Origin: SZUA-100 sp965248135
Lineage (GTDB): Bacteria; Pseudomonadota; Alphaproteobacteria; Rhizobiales; Rhizobiaceae
Length of the DNA: 64,000 bases
Assembly: GCA_965248135.1 (NCBI GenBank)
Contig: CBDFIN010000011.1
Coordinates: forward strand, 124,001 to 188,000
Direction: 5' to 3'
The translations under genes were made by a program, and so were the position numbers. Positions 44,441 to 52,971 of this stretch are shown in pieces. The first letter of the stretch is position 1. Each line of letters opens with the position of its first letter. The notes under the pieces were generated by a model, which did not search any database, was not told where the DNA came from, and saw only the letters and a list, made by a program, of their open reading frames with translations.

Positions 44441-45514
44441 ATGAAAGAACCAAACACCTTTGGCGCCGGGCTCGTTAAGTTCATCGTTTTGGTGATCGGG
44501 TTCCTGCTTCTGGTTGCACCGTTCCTGTTTCAGGATGTGCGTTCGCTGGAAGTTTCGGCACGCATCTGCATCTTTATCGTTCTGGTCGCCAGCTATGATC
44601 TCTTGATCGGCTATACCGGCATTGTCAGTTTTGCTCATACGATGTTTTTTGGTTTTGGCGCCTATGGAGTGGCGATTGCTCTAAAACAGATGGGCCCCGG
44701 TTGGGATGCGGTTTTGCTCGGGGGCCTGGCCGGCATGGCCATATCGCTGGTCGTGGCGGTTGCCATCGGTTTGTTGTCGCTGCGGGTCAAGGCGATTTTC
44801 TTTGCCATGATCACTCTTGCGGCTGCATCGGTGGTGCTGGTTCTTGCCTCACAATTATCCGATTTCACCGGTGGTGAAGACGGCATCACTTACCGGGTGC
44901 CTAAATTATTCAAAACCGCCACCAAACTTTTGGTCGATGAGGAAAACAAGGTTGTGCGGCTTTTGGGGGTGAAACTGAATGGCAAGCTCGCCGCCTATTA
45001 TTTTGTCTTTTGCTCCTCGCTGGTTTTGTTCACTTTGATGTTGCGTCTCGTCGCCTCGCCTCTGGGCACGGTTCTAAAAGCCATCCGTGAAAACGAGACA
45101 AGGGCCGAGGCGATTGGCTATCGTGTTGTATCCTATCGTACTTTCGTGTTTTGCATTGCTGCCCTTGTTGCTTCGCTTGCCGGCTCAATTTATGCCATCT
45201 GGCTGAAATATACCGGCCCCGAGACCGCGCTTAGCTTTGCCATAATGATAGATATCTTGTTGATGGTGGTGATCGGCGGCATGGGAACCATGTGGGGCGC
45301 TGTGATTGGTGCTGTGCTGATGGTGCTGGCGCAATATTATCTGCGCGATCTGATGGGCGCTGCCGCCGAGGCGACCCATTTGCTACCGCTAATCCCCGAA
45401 CTCTTAAACCCCGACCGCTGGTTGTTCTGGCTCGGTATCATTTTCATTCTTCTGGTCTATTTCTTTCCCAAGGGCATTGCCGGAACCATGATTGAAAAAG
45501 GAGCCGCCAAATGA
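44441..45514 (+). CDS. ABC transporter permease, LivM type
   Basis: A 357-residue permease with about ten hydrophobic segments. LivM features: YDLLIGYTGIVSFAHTMFFG near residue 48, RAIRENE-like LKAIRENETRAEAIGY and GGMGTMWGAVIGAV. A soluble insert around residues 140-180 (FTGGEDGITYRVPKLF) is usual for LivM. Its stop overlaps the ATG of the hydrolase gene (ATGA), so the hydrolase is translated with the importer. Confidence 0.93.
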   Translation: MKEPNTFGAGLVKFIVLVIGFLLLVAPFLFQDVRSLEVSARICIFIVLVASYDLLIGYTGIVSFAHTMFFGFGAYGVAIALKQMGPGWDAVLLGGLAGMAISLVVAVAIGLLSLRVKAIFFAMITLAAASVVLVLASQLSDFTGGEDGITYRVPKLFKTATKLLVDEENKVVRLLGVKLNGKLAAYYFVFCSSLVLFTLMLRLVASPLGTVLKAIRENETRAEAIGYRVVSYRTFVFCIAALVASLAGSIYAIWLKYTGPETALSFAIMIDILLMVVIGGMGTMWGAVIGAVLMVLAQYYLRDLMGAAAEATHLLPLIPELLNPDRWLFWLGIIFILLVYFFPKGIAGTMIEKGAAK

Positions 45515-46362
45515 CCTTGCCACGATTTTTCTTCGTTCCGGTGATGGATCACGAAATTCACGTCACCGAATGGGGTGACAGGCAGAAAAGACCGCTGGTG
45601 ATGTGGCATGGTCTGGCCCGTACCGGGCGCGACTTTGACGAATTGGCGGCGGCTCTTTCGGATCAGTATTTTGTCATCTGCCCAGACACCATAGGCCGAG
45701 GACTGTCGAGCTGGTCGAAGGATCCGGAAGCGGAATATTCAATCGAGTATCTTGCTGAGATTGCCACCGGATTGATGGATAGCTACCGCATCGACCAGGC
45801 TGACTGGATTGGCACGTCTATGGGTGGTCTCATTGGCATGCGCATAGCTTCAGGACCGTTGGCGCACCGCCTGTCAAGCCTGATTATCAACGATATCGGC
45901 CCGCAAATACCAAAGGATGCCATTGACCGTATTCTAACTTACGCCGGAGATTTGCCGGTGTTCGATAAAGTGTCTGAGGCAGAAACATGGTTGAAGAATG
46001 TCTATGCCCCCTTTGGTCCGGCCAGTGCGGCCTTTTGGCGACGCTTAGCGCGCTCTTCGGTCCGGCGGCGAGATGACGGCAGCATAACCATTCATTACGA
46101 CCCCAACATCATCTTGCAGTTTTCTGTTTCCAGTCACGAACTCACCAGTTGGCAGCGGTATCAACAAATCACGGTTCCGACCCACCTAATCTGGGGAGAG
46201 CAATCGGATATTTTAACCGCGGAAATTGTCAAGCGAATGCGCCAAACCGGACCGCGGCCACAGGTGAGCGAATACCCCGACTGTGGTCACGCTCCTTCAC
46301 TTTCAAGGCCACAAGACGCCATTATTATCCGCCAGCTGTTGCGTCAACTGAGGGTATATTAA
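45511..46362 (+). CDS. alpha/beta-fold hydrolase linked to the ABC importer
   Basis: A 283-residue alpha/beta hydrolase. Oxyanion region MWHGLARTG, nucleophile S103 in IGTSMGGLIG, acid in WGEQSDILTAE and histidine in YPDCGHAPSL. No signal peptide, so it is cytoplasmic. Coupled to the importer by a 4-nt overlap, it probably hydrolyses the imported compound (ester, amide or lactone), which is inference. Its TAA overlaps tail-to-tail with the TAA of the malic enzyme gene on the other strand in a TTAA sequence. Confidence 0.85.
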   Translation: MTLPRFFFVPVMDHEIHVTEWGDRQKRPLVMWHGLARTGRDFDELAAALSDQYFVICPDTIGRGLSSWSKDPEAEYSIEYLAEIATGLMDSYRIDQADWIGTSMGGLIGMRIASGPLAHRLSSLIINDIGPQIPKDAIDRILTYAGDLPVFDKVSEAETWLKNVYAPFGPASAAFWRRLARSSVRRRDDGSITIHYDPNIILQFSVSSHELTSWQRYQQITVPTHLIWGEQSDILTAEIVKRMRQTGPRPQVSEYPDCGHAPSLSRPQDAIIIRQLLRQLRVY

Positions 46363-48686
46363 GCGTATTCATCCACCGGTGTACCGGCCAAGGCCGCAAT
46401 GTTGGTGAGACCGCGCACGGTTATCGACGGGGTAACAATGTGGGCGCGATTGCCCATGCCCATAAGGATAGGGCCGACTTCCAGCCCGCCGGCCACGGTC
46501 TTCAACGAATTGCGTACGGCGCTGGCGGTTTCTGAGCTGGAAAAGATGATCACATTGGCTTTGCCCTCAAGCCGGGAATTGGGAAAGATACGCTGGCGGA
46601 GTTCGGGATCAAGGGCACTGTCAAGCTGCATTTCGCCCTCGAACTGAAAGTCGCAGCCGATATCTTCAAGCAGTTCCATGGCGGCGCGCATGCGATCTGC
46701 CGATACCGACTTCAGGCTGCCAAACTGGGAACTTGAACACAACGCCACTTTGGGTTCGATGCCAAACCGGCGCACATGGCGGGCTGAAGATATAACCATT
46801 TGGGCGATATCATTTGCTTCGGGCTCCGGCATCACCTGGGTATCGGCGACAAATAATGGACCCGTGTCATTGATCATCAACGACAGGGCGCCAATCGGCT
46901 TCAACTGCTGGTCGCCAAGCATTTGGTTGACATATTCCAGATGCCACAAATATTGTCCAAAGGTGCCGCAGATCATCGCGTCCGCCTCGCCGCGATGCAC
47001 CATAACAGCGGCAATCGCCGTTGTGTTGGTGCGCAAGATTGCCCTGGCCAGATCAGGGGTAACACCCTTGCGTTGCATCGCCGCATGATAGCTGGCGCAA
47101 TATTCGTCGTATCGGGCATCGCTTAGCGGATTGACGATCTCCAGCCTCTTGGTGATTTTTTCAGGCAGGCCCAAGCGCGTGCAGCGTTGTTTGATCACCT
47201 CCGGCCGGCCGATGAGTATCGGAAGATCGGTCATTTCTTCCAGGATGGCGACACTGGCGCGCAACACCCGTTCGTCTTCACCTTCGGCGAATACCAGCTT
47301 GCGTTCGGCGGCGCACGCGGCCTCGAACACCGGTCGCATGATCATTGAGGAGCGGAATACCGAAGCATTAAGTTTTTCGCGATAGGCATCGATATCACCA
47401 AGAGGGCGCTTTGCAACACCGCTTTGCATTGCGGCTTCTGCCACCGAAGCTGCAACCACCGCCAAAAGCCGGTTATCAAACGGTTTGGGGATCAGATATT
47501 CCGGCCCAAATCTCAGATCTTCCTTGCCGTAAACGGCAGCGGTTTCGGCCGACGAGGTTTTGCGTGCAAGCTCGGCAATGCCCTCAACGCAGCTGATTTT
47601 CATCGCCTCGTTTATCTCGGTCGCACCCACATCCAGCGCGCCGCGAAAAATGAACGGAAAACACAATACATTGTTGACCTGATTGGGATAATCGGACCGC
47701 CCGGTGGCGACGATTGCATCCGGGGCGACCTTGTACACCTCCTCGGGCATAATTTCAGGCACCGGATTGGCGAGTGCCAGCACGATTGGCCGGCTGGCCA
47801 TTTTTGCCACCAGTTCCGCCTTCAGTACGCCGGGGCCCGAAAGGCCCAAAAACATGTCGGCACCATCAATAACATCGGCCAGCGTTCTGGCGCCGCCCGG
47901 TTGGGCATAGGCCGCCTTTTGCGGCGTCATTTCCTCTTGCCTTCCTTCATAGACCAGACCGGCGATGTCACAGAGGTAGATGTTTTCGCGCTTAACCCCA
48001 AGGCTGACCAGCATGTTGAGGCAGGCAATACCGGCGGCACCTCCACCGGTCGAAACCACCTTGATGGTCTCAAAACTGCGATCAGTCAGCCTAATGGCGT
48101 TCAATGCCGCAGCGCCGACCACAATTGCCGTGCCATGCTGGTCGTCATGGAACACCGGGATGCCCATGCTTTTGCGGCACAATTCTTCGACGATAAAACA
48201 CTCCGGTGCCTTGATATCCTCCAGATTGATGGCCCCGAAAGTTGGCTCGAGCACGCGAATATGTTCCGCCAGTTTGAGCGGATCGCTTTCGTCGATTTCG
48301 ATATCGAAACAGTCGATATTGGCGAATTTCTTAAACAGAACCGCCTTGCCTTCCATAATCGGCTTGGAGGCAAGCGGGCCGATATTGCCCAACCCCAATG
48401 CTGCTGAACCATTGGTAACCACCGCGACCAGATTGCCGCGTGCGGTATATCGCGAAGCCGCCATTTCATCGGCTTTGATCGCTTCACAGGCATCTGCGAC
48501 GCCTGGAGAATAGGCGCGCGATAGATCGCGTGGATTGGCCAGCGGTTTGGTTGGCCTGATCTCCAGCTTTCCCGGCTGGGGGAATTCATGATAGTCGAGC
48601 GCTGTCGATTGTTTAATGCCTGTGGCAGCAGTTTTTTTGGCGTTCATGGAGTTTCGTTTTGGTAAGGTTTCGTTGTCATCAGTCAT
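46359..48686 (-). CDS. maeB: NADP-dependent malic enzyme with C-terminal phosphotransacetylase-like domain
   Basis: Oxidative decarboxylation of malate to pyruvate, giving NADPH. The 775-residue protein has the malic enzyme core (about 1-430: YSPGVADACEAI, HDDQHGTAIVV, GAGAAG-like GGGAAGIACLNML, VLALANPVPE) and a C-terminal PTA-like regulatory domain (about 440-775: FAEGEDERVLRA, GTFGQYLWHL). This MaeB architecture is standard in alphaproteobacteria, where the PTA domain is catalytically inactive and binds acetyl-CoA. ATG 48686 overlaps the end of puuD by 8 nt; an internal ATG at 48647 is an alternative start. Confidence 0.94.
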   Translation of the reverse strand: MTDDNETLPKRNSMNAKKTAATGIKQSTALDYHEFPQPGKLEIRPTKPLANPRDLSRAYSPGVADACEAIKADEMAASRYTARGNLVAVVTNGSAALGLGNIGPLASKPIMEGKAVLFKKFANIDCFDIEIDESDPLKLAEHIRVLEPTFGAINLEDIKAPECFIVEELCRKSMGIPVFHDDQHGTAIVVGAAALNAIRLTDRSFETIKVVSTGGGAAGIACLNMLVSLGVKRENIYLCDIAGLVYEGRQEEMTPQKAAYAQPGGARTLADVIDGADMFLGLSGPGVLKAELVAKMASRPIVLALANPVPEIMPEEVYKVAPDAIVATGRSDYPNQVNNVLCFPFIFRGALDVGATEINEAMKISCVEGIAELARKTSSAETAAVYGKEDLRFGPEYLIPKPFDNRLLAVVAASVAEAAMQSGVAKRPLGDIDAYREKLNASVFRSSMIMRPVFEAACAAERKLVFAEGEDERVLRASVAILEEMTDLPILIGRPEVIKQRCTRLGLPEKITKRLEIVNPLSDARYDEYCASYHAAMQRKGVTPDLARAILRTNTTAIAAVMVHRGEADAMICGTFGQYLWHLEYVNQMLGDQQLKPIGALSLMINDTGPLFVADTQVMPEPEANDIAQMVISSARHVRRFGIEPKVALCSSSQFGSLKSVSADRMRAAMELLEDIGCDFQFEGEMQLDSALDPELRQRIFPNSRLEGKANVIIFSSSETASAVRNSLKTVAGGLEVGPILMGMGNRAHIVTPSITVRGLTNIAALAGTPVDEYA

Positions 48687-49908
48687 CAATTACCGATTGG
48701 TACCATTGCACCAGCAATTTGCGCTCACTTTTTTCCAGTCCGGTCACATTGGCCGGCGGCATCGCATGGCTGCGGCCCGCTTGCAGGTAAATTTCTCGTG
48801 CGTGGCGGGCGATCTGCGCATCGGTTTCCAATAGCACCCCGTTCGGCGGTGCAATAATGCCTTCCCAAACCGGCTCGGCGGCATGGCACATGGAGCAGCG
48901 CCCCTGCACGGTGTCACGCGCCTCTTCGAATTGGCTGGATGAAGCAAAGCGCAATTCGTGCGCGTTCATTGCCGTCTCTTCTTTTTCATCCGCCAGGGGC
49001 TTGGCCACCGTGGAAAGCCACATGATGATGACAAAAAGCAGCGCCGCCACCAGCCAGGTCCATGTCGGGTTGCCGGTGCGGGCATGTTTTGAGTTAAAGT
49101 AATGGCGAATGACAACACCGATCAAAAATACCAGCGACGCGATGAGCCAATTATACTGAGTAGCAAAGGCCAGCGGATAATGGTTCGACAGCATCAAGAA
49201 CAGCACCGGTAGGGTGAGATAATTGTTGTGGGTTGATCGCAACTTGGCGATGACGCCGTATTTCGGGTCTGGCTTTTTGCCGGCAATCAGGTCCGCAACC
49301 ACTTTTTTCTGGTTGGGAATAATGATCATAATCACATTGGCCGACATGATGGTGGCGGTGAAGGCCCCGAGATGGAGCAGTGCTGCACGACCGGTGAACA
49401 ATTGCGTATAGCCCCAGGCCATCGCCACCAGCACGAAAAACAACAGCACCATCAAAGCCGTAGGGCTTTCACCCAATGGCGACTTGCAAAGCGTGTCATA
49501 AATCACCCAGCCAACGCCGATGGATGCCAGCGAAATGATAATCGCAGTGGTGGTGGAGATGTCTAAAACCGCCCGGTCAACCAGATAGAGTTCGGCGCCG
49601 GCGTAATAGACGATGCACAACAGGGCAAAGCCGGAAAGCCAGGTGGCATAGGATTCCCACTTGAACCAGGTCAGGTGCTCGGGCATTTGTTCGGGTGCAA
49701 CCAGATATTTTTGAATATGATAGAAGCCGCCGCCATGGACCTGCCATTCTTCGCCATAGGCACCAGGGGGCAGGTTTTCGCGCTGCCGCAGGCCCAGGTC
49801 GAGGGCGACGAAATAAAACGATGAACCGATCCAGGCGATGCCGGTTATCACATGCAGCCACCGCACGCCAAAGCTGACCCAGTCCCAGGCTATCGCATAT
49901 TCATACAT
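48679..49908 (-). CDS. puuD: urate hydroxylase PuuD (membrane, cytochrome c domain)
   Basis: Membrane urate oxidase that converts urate to 5-hydroxyisourate and passes electrons to cytochrome c. The 409-residue protein has about eight membrane segments in its N-terminal DUF989-type domain (VRWLHVITGIAWIGSSFYFV near residue 20) and a C-terminal cytochrome c domain with haem motif C338-SMC-H342 and MPPAN as a likely Met ligand. Start ATG 49908 with GGGAGG 5 nt upstream; longer frame to 49971 is not family-like. First minus-strand gene of the urate cluster; substrate comes from the NCS2 permease and xanthine oxidation. Confidence 0.93.
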   Translation of the reverse strand: MYEYAIAWDWVSFGVRWLHVITGIAWIGSSFYFVALDLGLRQRENLPPGAYGEEWQVHGGGFYHIQKYLVAPEQMPEHLTWFKWESYATWLSGFALLCIVYYAGAELYLVDRAVLDISTTTAIIISLASIGVGWVIYDTLCKSPLGESPTALMVLLFFVLVAMAWGYTQLFTGRAALLHLGAFTATIMSANVIMIIIPNQKKVVADLIAGKKPDPKYGVIAKLRSTHNNYLTLPVLFLMLSNHYPLAFATQYNWLIASLVFLIGVVIRHYFNSKHARTGNPTWTWLVAALLFVIIMWLSTVAKPLADEKEETAMNAHELRFASSSQFEEARDTVQGRCSMCHAAEPVWEGIIAPPNGVLLETDAQIARHAREIYLQAGRSHAMPPANVTGLEKSERKLLVQWYQSVIDD

Positions 49909-50009
49909 ATCGGCCTCCCATTTAGCGCAAATCGACAGCATGTCAAATGCATGAATATCAATACAAACCAAGCACTTTCAAATCAAAGACGAAAATACCG
50001 GTGAGTTCA

Positions 50010-50106
50010 ATGGCCTATGTCCGCAATCTCAGAGCTTTTGTTCGGGTCTATGATCTGGGCAGCATATCGGCGGCTGGCCGTGATTTGAGAGTATCGGCTG
50101 TCACCA
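50010..50106 (+). pseudogene. LysR-family regulator N-terminal fragment
   Basis: ATG at 50010, GGTGAG upstream, opening MAYVRNLRAFVRVYDLGSIS and then AAGRDLRVS, which is the first helix-turn-helix portion of a LysR regulator. About 31 residues match, then similarity stops where the uraH stop codon lies on the other strand (50107). The remaining 260 or so residues are missing. Related urate clusters carry a full LysR gene here, so this is probably the former local regulator, lost by deletion. Confidence 0.75.
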
Positions 50107-50463
50107 TCAACTGCCGCGATAGGTCGAAAATGAATAGGGCGAGACCAGCAGCGGAACGTGATAGTGCTCGTTAATATTTGAAATGCCGAACCTGACTGGC
50201 ACAATGTCGATAAATAATATCTCGTCTTCCGCACCCCGTTTCCTGAAATAATCACCGATCTCGAATACCAGTTCATAAACGCCCGGGCCGAATTTGTCCT
50301 TCCCAAGGATTGGCTTGTCGGAGCGACCGTCCTCATTGGTGATCGTCTCGACAATTTTCGTGCGGCTATCGCCGTCAACGCGGAATAACGCTATTCTGAC
50401 GTTTGCCGCCGGGCAACCGTTCGCGGTATCCAGAATGTGGGTGGTCAAAAAACCGTTTTTCAT
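50107..50463 (-). CDS. uraH: 5-hydroxyisourate hydrolase
   Basis: Transthyretin-like HIUase converting 5-hydroxyisourate to OHCU. The 118-residue protein has the family signatures LTTHILDTANGCPA (first catalytic His), the R-x-DGR region ITNEDGRSD, NEHYHVPLLVSPYSFSTY and the C-terminal tetrapeptide YRGS. GGGAGA lies 6 nt before the ATG. It is divergent from the puuE-uraD gene, with about 160 bp between them for both promoters, and its stop abuts the LysR relic. Confidence 0.94.
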   Translation of the reverse strand: MKNGFLTTHILDTANGCPAANVRIALFRVDGDSRTKIVETITNEDGRSDKPILGKDKFGPGVYELVFEIGDYFRKRGAEDEILFIDIVPVRFGISNINEHYHVPLLVSPYSFSTYRGS

Positions 50464-50624
50464 TTTATTCTCCCTGCATCGATAGTCATCGCGGCATCGC
50501 TCAATCGGTGCGCAATCAGGTTTCCTTATACAGGAGCAATCGACAAAAAAATCTTCAATTAGTTTTTGACAATAATTCTGTTATCTGTCTGTTCAATAAA
50601 GTAGGCGATTCGGAAGGAACAGCG

Positions 50625-52043
50625 CTGGCATACTACCCCAGAAACATGCATGGGTATGGCGAATTACCGCCGGTGGTAAAATGGCCCGGCGGCGCTGCTA
50701 TCGCTGTGCAATTTGTTATAAATTATGAAGAAGGCGGCGAGAATTGCATACTCCATGGCGATGCGGCCTCGGAAGCCTTTTTGTCCGAAATCGTCGGTGC
50801 GACCCAATGGCCAGGGCAACGCCATTGGAACATGGAATCAATCTATGAATATGGCGCGCGTGCCGGGTTCTGGCGGTTGCATCGTCTGTTTACCGGAAAA
50901 AATGTGCCGGTTACCGTCTATGGTGTGGCTACCGCATTAAAACGTTCGCCGGCACAGGTTGCAGCGATGCAACAGGCGGATTGGGAAATTGCCTCGCATG
51001 GCCTGAAGTGGATTGAATATAAGGATTATGCGCCGGAGGACGAGCGGGTCGACATGATGGCCGCTATCGAAATGCATCAGGCGGTGACCGGCGAGCGGCC
51101 AAAGGGCTGGTACACTGGCCGTTGTTCGGTCAATACCGTAAATCTGGCGACCGAGGAGGGCGGATTCGACTATCTGTCCGATTCCTATGCCGATGATCTG
51201 CCCTACTGGCATCGCCACAACGACCGTGATCAGTTGATCATTCCCTACACGCTCGACGTCAACGATATGCGCTTTGCCATTCCGGCAGGTTTTAATTGCG
51301 GCGATCCTTTCTTCAGCTACCTCAAGGACACTTTCGATGTGCTTCATGCCGAGGGCAAAGAAGGACAACCCAGGATGATGAATATCGGGTTGCATTGCCG
51401 GCTGGCGGGAAGGCCCGGGCGGCTGGCTGCACTCCAACGATTTGTCGAATACGCCAAATCGCACAAAAACGTGTGGTTCGCCCGCCGCTGCGATATTGCC
51501 CGTCACTGGATCGACCATCACCCGCCGGCCAGAAACGCAATTCGTCCGTCGCAATTGACCAGGGTAGAATTTGTCCAACGCTATGGCGGCGTTTTCGAAC
51601 ATTCCCGGTGGATTGCCGAACAGGCTTTTGACGACGAACTGGGCCCGGCCAATGATACGGCAGTTGGACTGCATGCGGCGATGGCGGCCAAATTTCGCAT
51701 GGCCGGCGAGGCCAGGCGCCTTGGTGTCTTGAACGCCCATCCGGATCTGGCCGGTAAGCTTGCTGCGGCCAAGCGGTTGACGGTGGAGTCTACCAGCGAA
51801 CAGGCTTCAGCCGGGCTTGATGCGCTGAGCGATGAAGAACGGGTCAGATTTGGCGAACTCAACCAGGCCTATACATCGAAATTCGGCTTTCCCTTTATCA
51901 TCGCGGTGAAGGGGCTTGACAAGAATAAAATTCGCGGGCAGTTCGAGGCCCGCATCAACAATGATCGCGAGACCGAGTTTGACACCGCCTGCCGCCAGGT
52001 CGAGCGTATTGCCCGGCTGAGGCTTGATGATTTGCTGCCATGA
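50625..52043 (+). CDS. allantoinase PuuE fused to OHCU decarboxylase UraD
   Basis: A two-domain protein, about 472 residues. N-terminal part (about 1-300) is the polysaccharide-deacetylase-type allantoinase PuuE: YPRNMHGYG, FVINYEEGGEN, ILHGDAASEAFLSE, GWYTGRCSVNT. C-terminal part (about 305-470) is OHCU decarboxylase: FVQRYGGVFEHSRWIAEQAF, NAHPDLAGKLA and FGFPFIIAVKG. It thus catalyses OHCU to allantoin and allantoin to allantoate. The start is unusual: AAGGA (50614-50618) sits 6 nt before a CTG at 50625, while the first ATG (50646) is 27 nt away and inside the conserved YPRNM motif. Overlaps the next gene by ATGA. Confidence 0.88.
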   Translation: MAYYPRNMHGYGELPPVVKWPGGAAIAVQFVINYEEGGENCILHGDAASEAFLSEIVGATQWPGQRHWNMESIYEYGARAGFWRLHRLFTGKNVPVTVYGVATALKRSPAQVAAMQQADWEIASHGLKWIEYKDYAPEDERVDMMAAIEMHQAVTGERPKGWYTGRCSVNTVNLATEEGGFDYLSDSYADDLPYWHRHNDRDQLIIPYTLDVNDMRFAIPAGFNCGDPFFSYLKDTFDVLHAEGKEGQPRMMNIGLHCRLAGRPGRLAALQRFVEYAKSHKNVWFARRCDIARHWIDHHPPARNAIRPSQLTRVEFVQRYGGVFEHSRWIAEQAFDDELGPANDTAVGLHAAMAAKFRMAGEARRLGVLNAHPDLAGKLAAAKRLTVESTSEQASAGLDALSDEERVRFGELNQAYTSKFGFPFIIAVKGLDKNKIRGQFEARINNDRETEFDTACRQVERIARLRLDDLLP

Positions 52044-52897
52044 ACAAAGCGACGAAAGAAACGCCGATGCGCCAGCCAACTTATTCTGCACCCAGGGGAG
52101 GATTGCCCGATCAAACGGAATTATTGACCGGGCGGGCGGTTTTTACCGAAGCCTATGCGGTGATACCAAAAGGTGTGATGAGCGATATCGTCACCTCCAA
52201 TTTTCCTCATTGGCAAAAAACCCGAGCCTGGGTGCTGGCCCGGCCATTGACGGGATTTGCCGAGACGTTTTCCCAGGCAATTGTCGAGGTCTTGCCAGGC
52301 GGCGGCAGCAACGAGCCGGAGCCCGATGCCGGCGTGGAAGCGGTGCTTTTTGTGCTGGAGGGGCAGTTGGATTTACGTCTCGACGGTGATGAGCACGTCA
52401 TGGGGGCCGGCGGCTATGCCTTTCTTCCTCCCGATAGCCACTGGCAGGTGGCTAACAACAGCGCAAATCCGGTGCGCTTCCAATGGATACGCAAGACCTA
52501 TGAGGTGGTAGACGGTATCGATCTGCCCGCCGCCTCGATAACCAATGAACAATTGGTCGCCCCCCAACCAATGCCCGAAACCGACGGCAAATGGACCACC
52601 ACCCGGTTTATCGATCCCGACGATGCGCGCCATGATATGTGTGTCAATATTGTCAATTTCGAGCCCGGCGCGGTAATTCCGTTTGCTGAAACCCATGTCA
52701 TGGAGCACGGTATCTATGTGCTGGAAGGCAAGGCTGTTTACCGGCTCAACCAGCACTGGGTCGAGGTCGAAGCCGGAGATTTCATGTGGCTGCGGGCTTT
52801 CTGTCCGCAAGCCTGTTATGCCGGTGGTCCGGGGCCGTTTCGATATTTGCTTTACAAGAATATCAATCGGCAGATGAATTTGACACTGGCTCGATAA
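52040..52897 (+). CDS. allE: (S)-ureidoglycine aminohydrolase
   Basis: Bicupin that deaminates (S)-ureidoglycine to (S)-ureidoglycolate with release of ammonia, after allantoate is cut. 285 residues with two cupin domains: N-terminal VEAVLFVLEGQLDLRLDGDEH and C-terminal FEPGAVIPFAETHVMEHGIYVLEGK, the latter holding the Mn ligands (Glu, two His, and a Gln near CPQACY). It overlaps puuE-uraD by 4 nt. A gene for allantoate amidohydrolase (AllC) is not in the window and must lie elsewhere. Confidence 0.9.
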   Translation: MNKATKETPMRQPTYSAPRGGLPDQTELLTGRAVFTEAYAVIPKGVMSDIVTSNFPHWQKTRAWVLARPLTGFAETFSQAIVEVLPGGGSNEPEPDAGVEAVLFVLEGQLDLRLDGDEHVMGAGGYAFLPPDSHWQVANNSANPVRFQWIRKTYEVVDGIDLPAASITNEQLVAPQPMPETDGKWTTTRFIDPDDARHDMCVNIVNFEPGAVIPFAETHVMEHGIYVLEGKAVYRLNQHWVEVEAGDFMWLRAFCPQACYAGGPGPFRYLLYKNINRQMNLTLAR

Positions 52898-52971
52898 ACC
52901 AGACAGATCGACAAAATCACCAAAGACGTTGACACGAAATTACAGTCCAGGAAACCTAGGAGGATACAATA

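Noticed and set aside
47424..48407. Long plus-strand open frame inside maeB
   Set aside because: Antisense shadow of a well-conserved malic enzyme; the translation is low-complexity and unlike any family.
50566..50600. TTGACA with AATAAA as a promoter for puuE-uraD
   Set aside because: Spacing between the two hexamers is about 23 bp, too long for a standard sigma-70 promoter.
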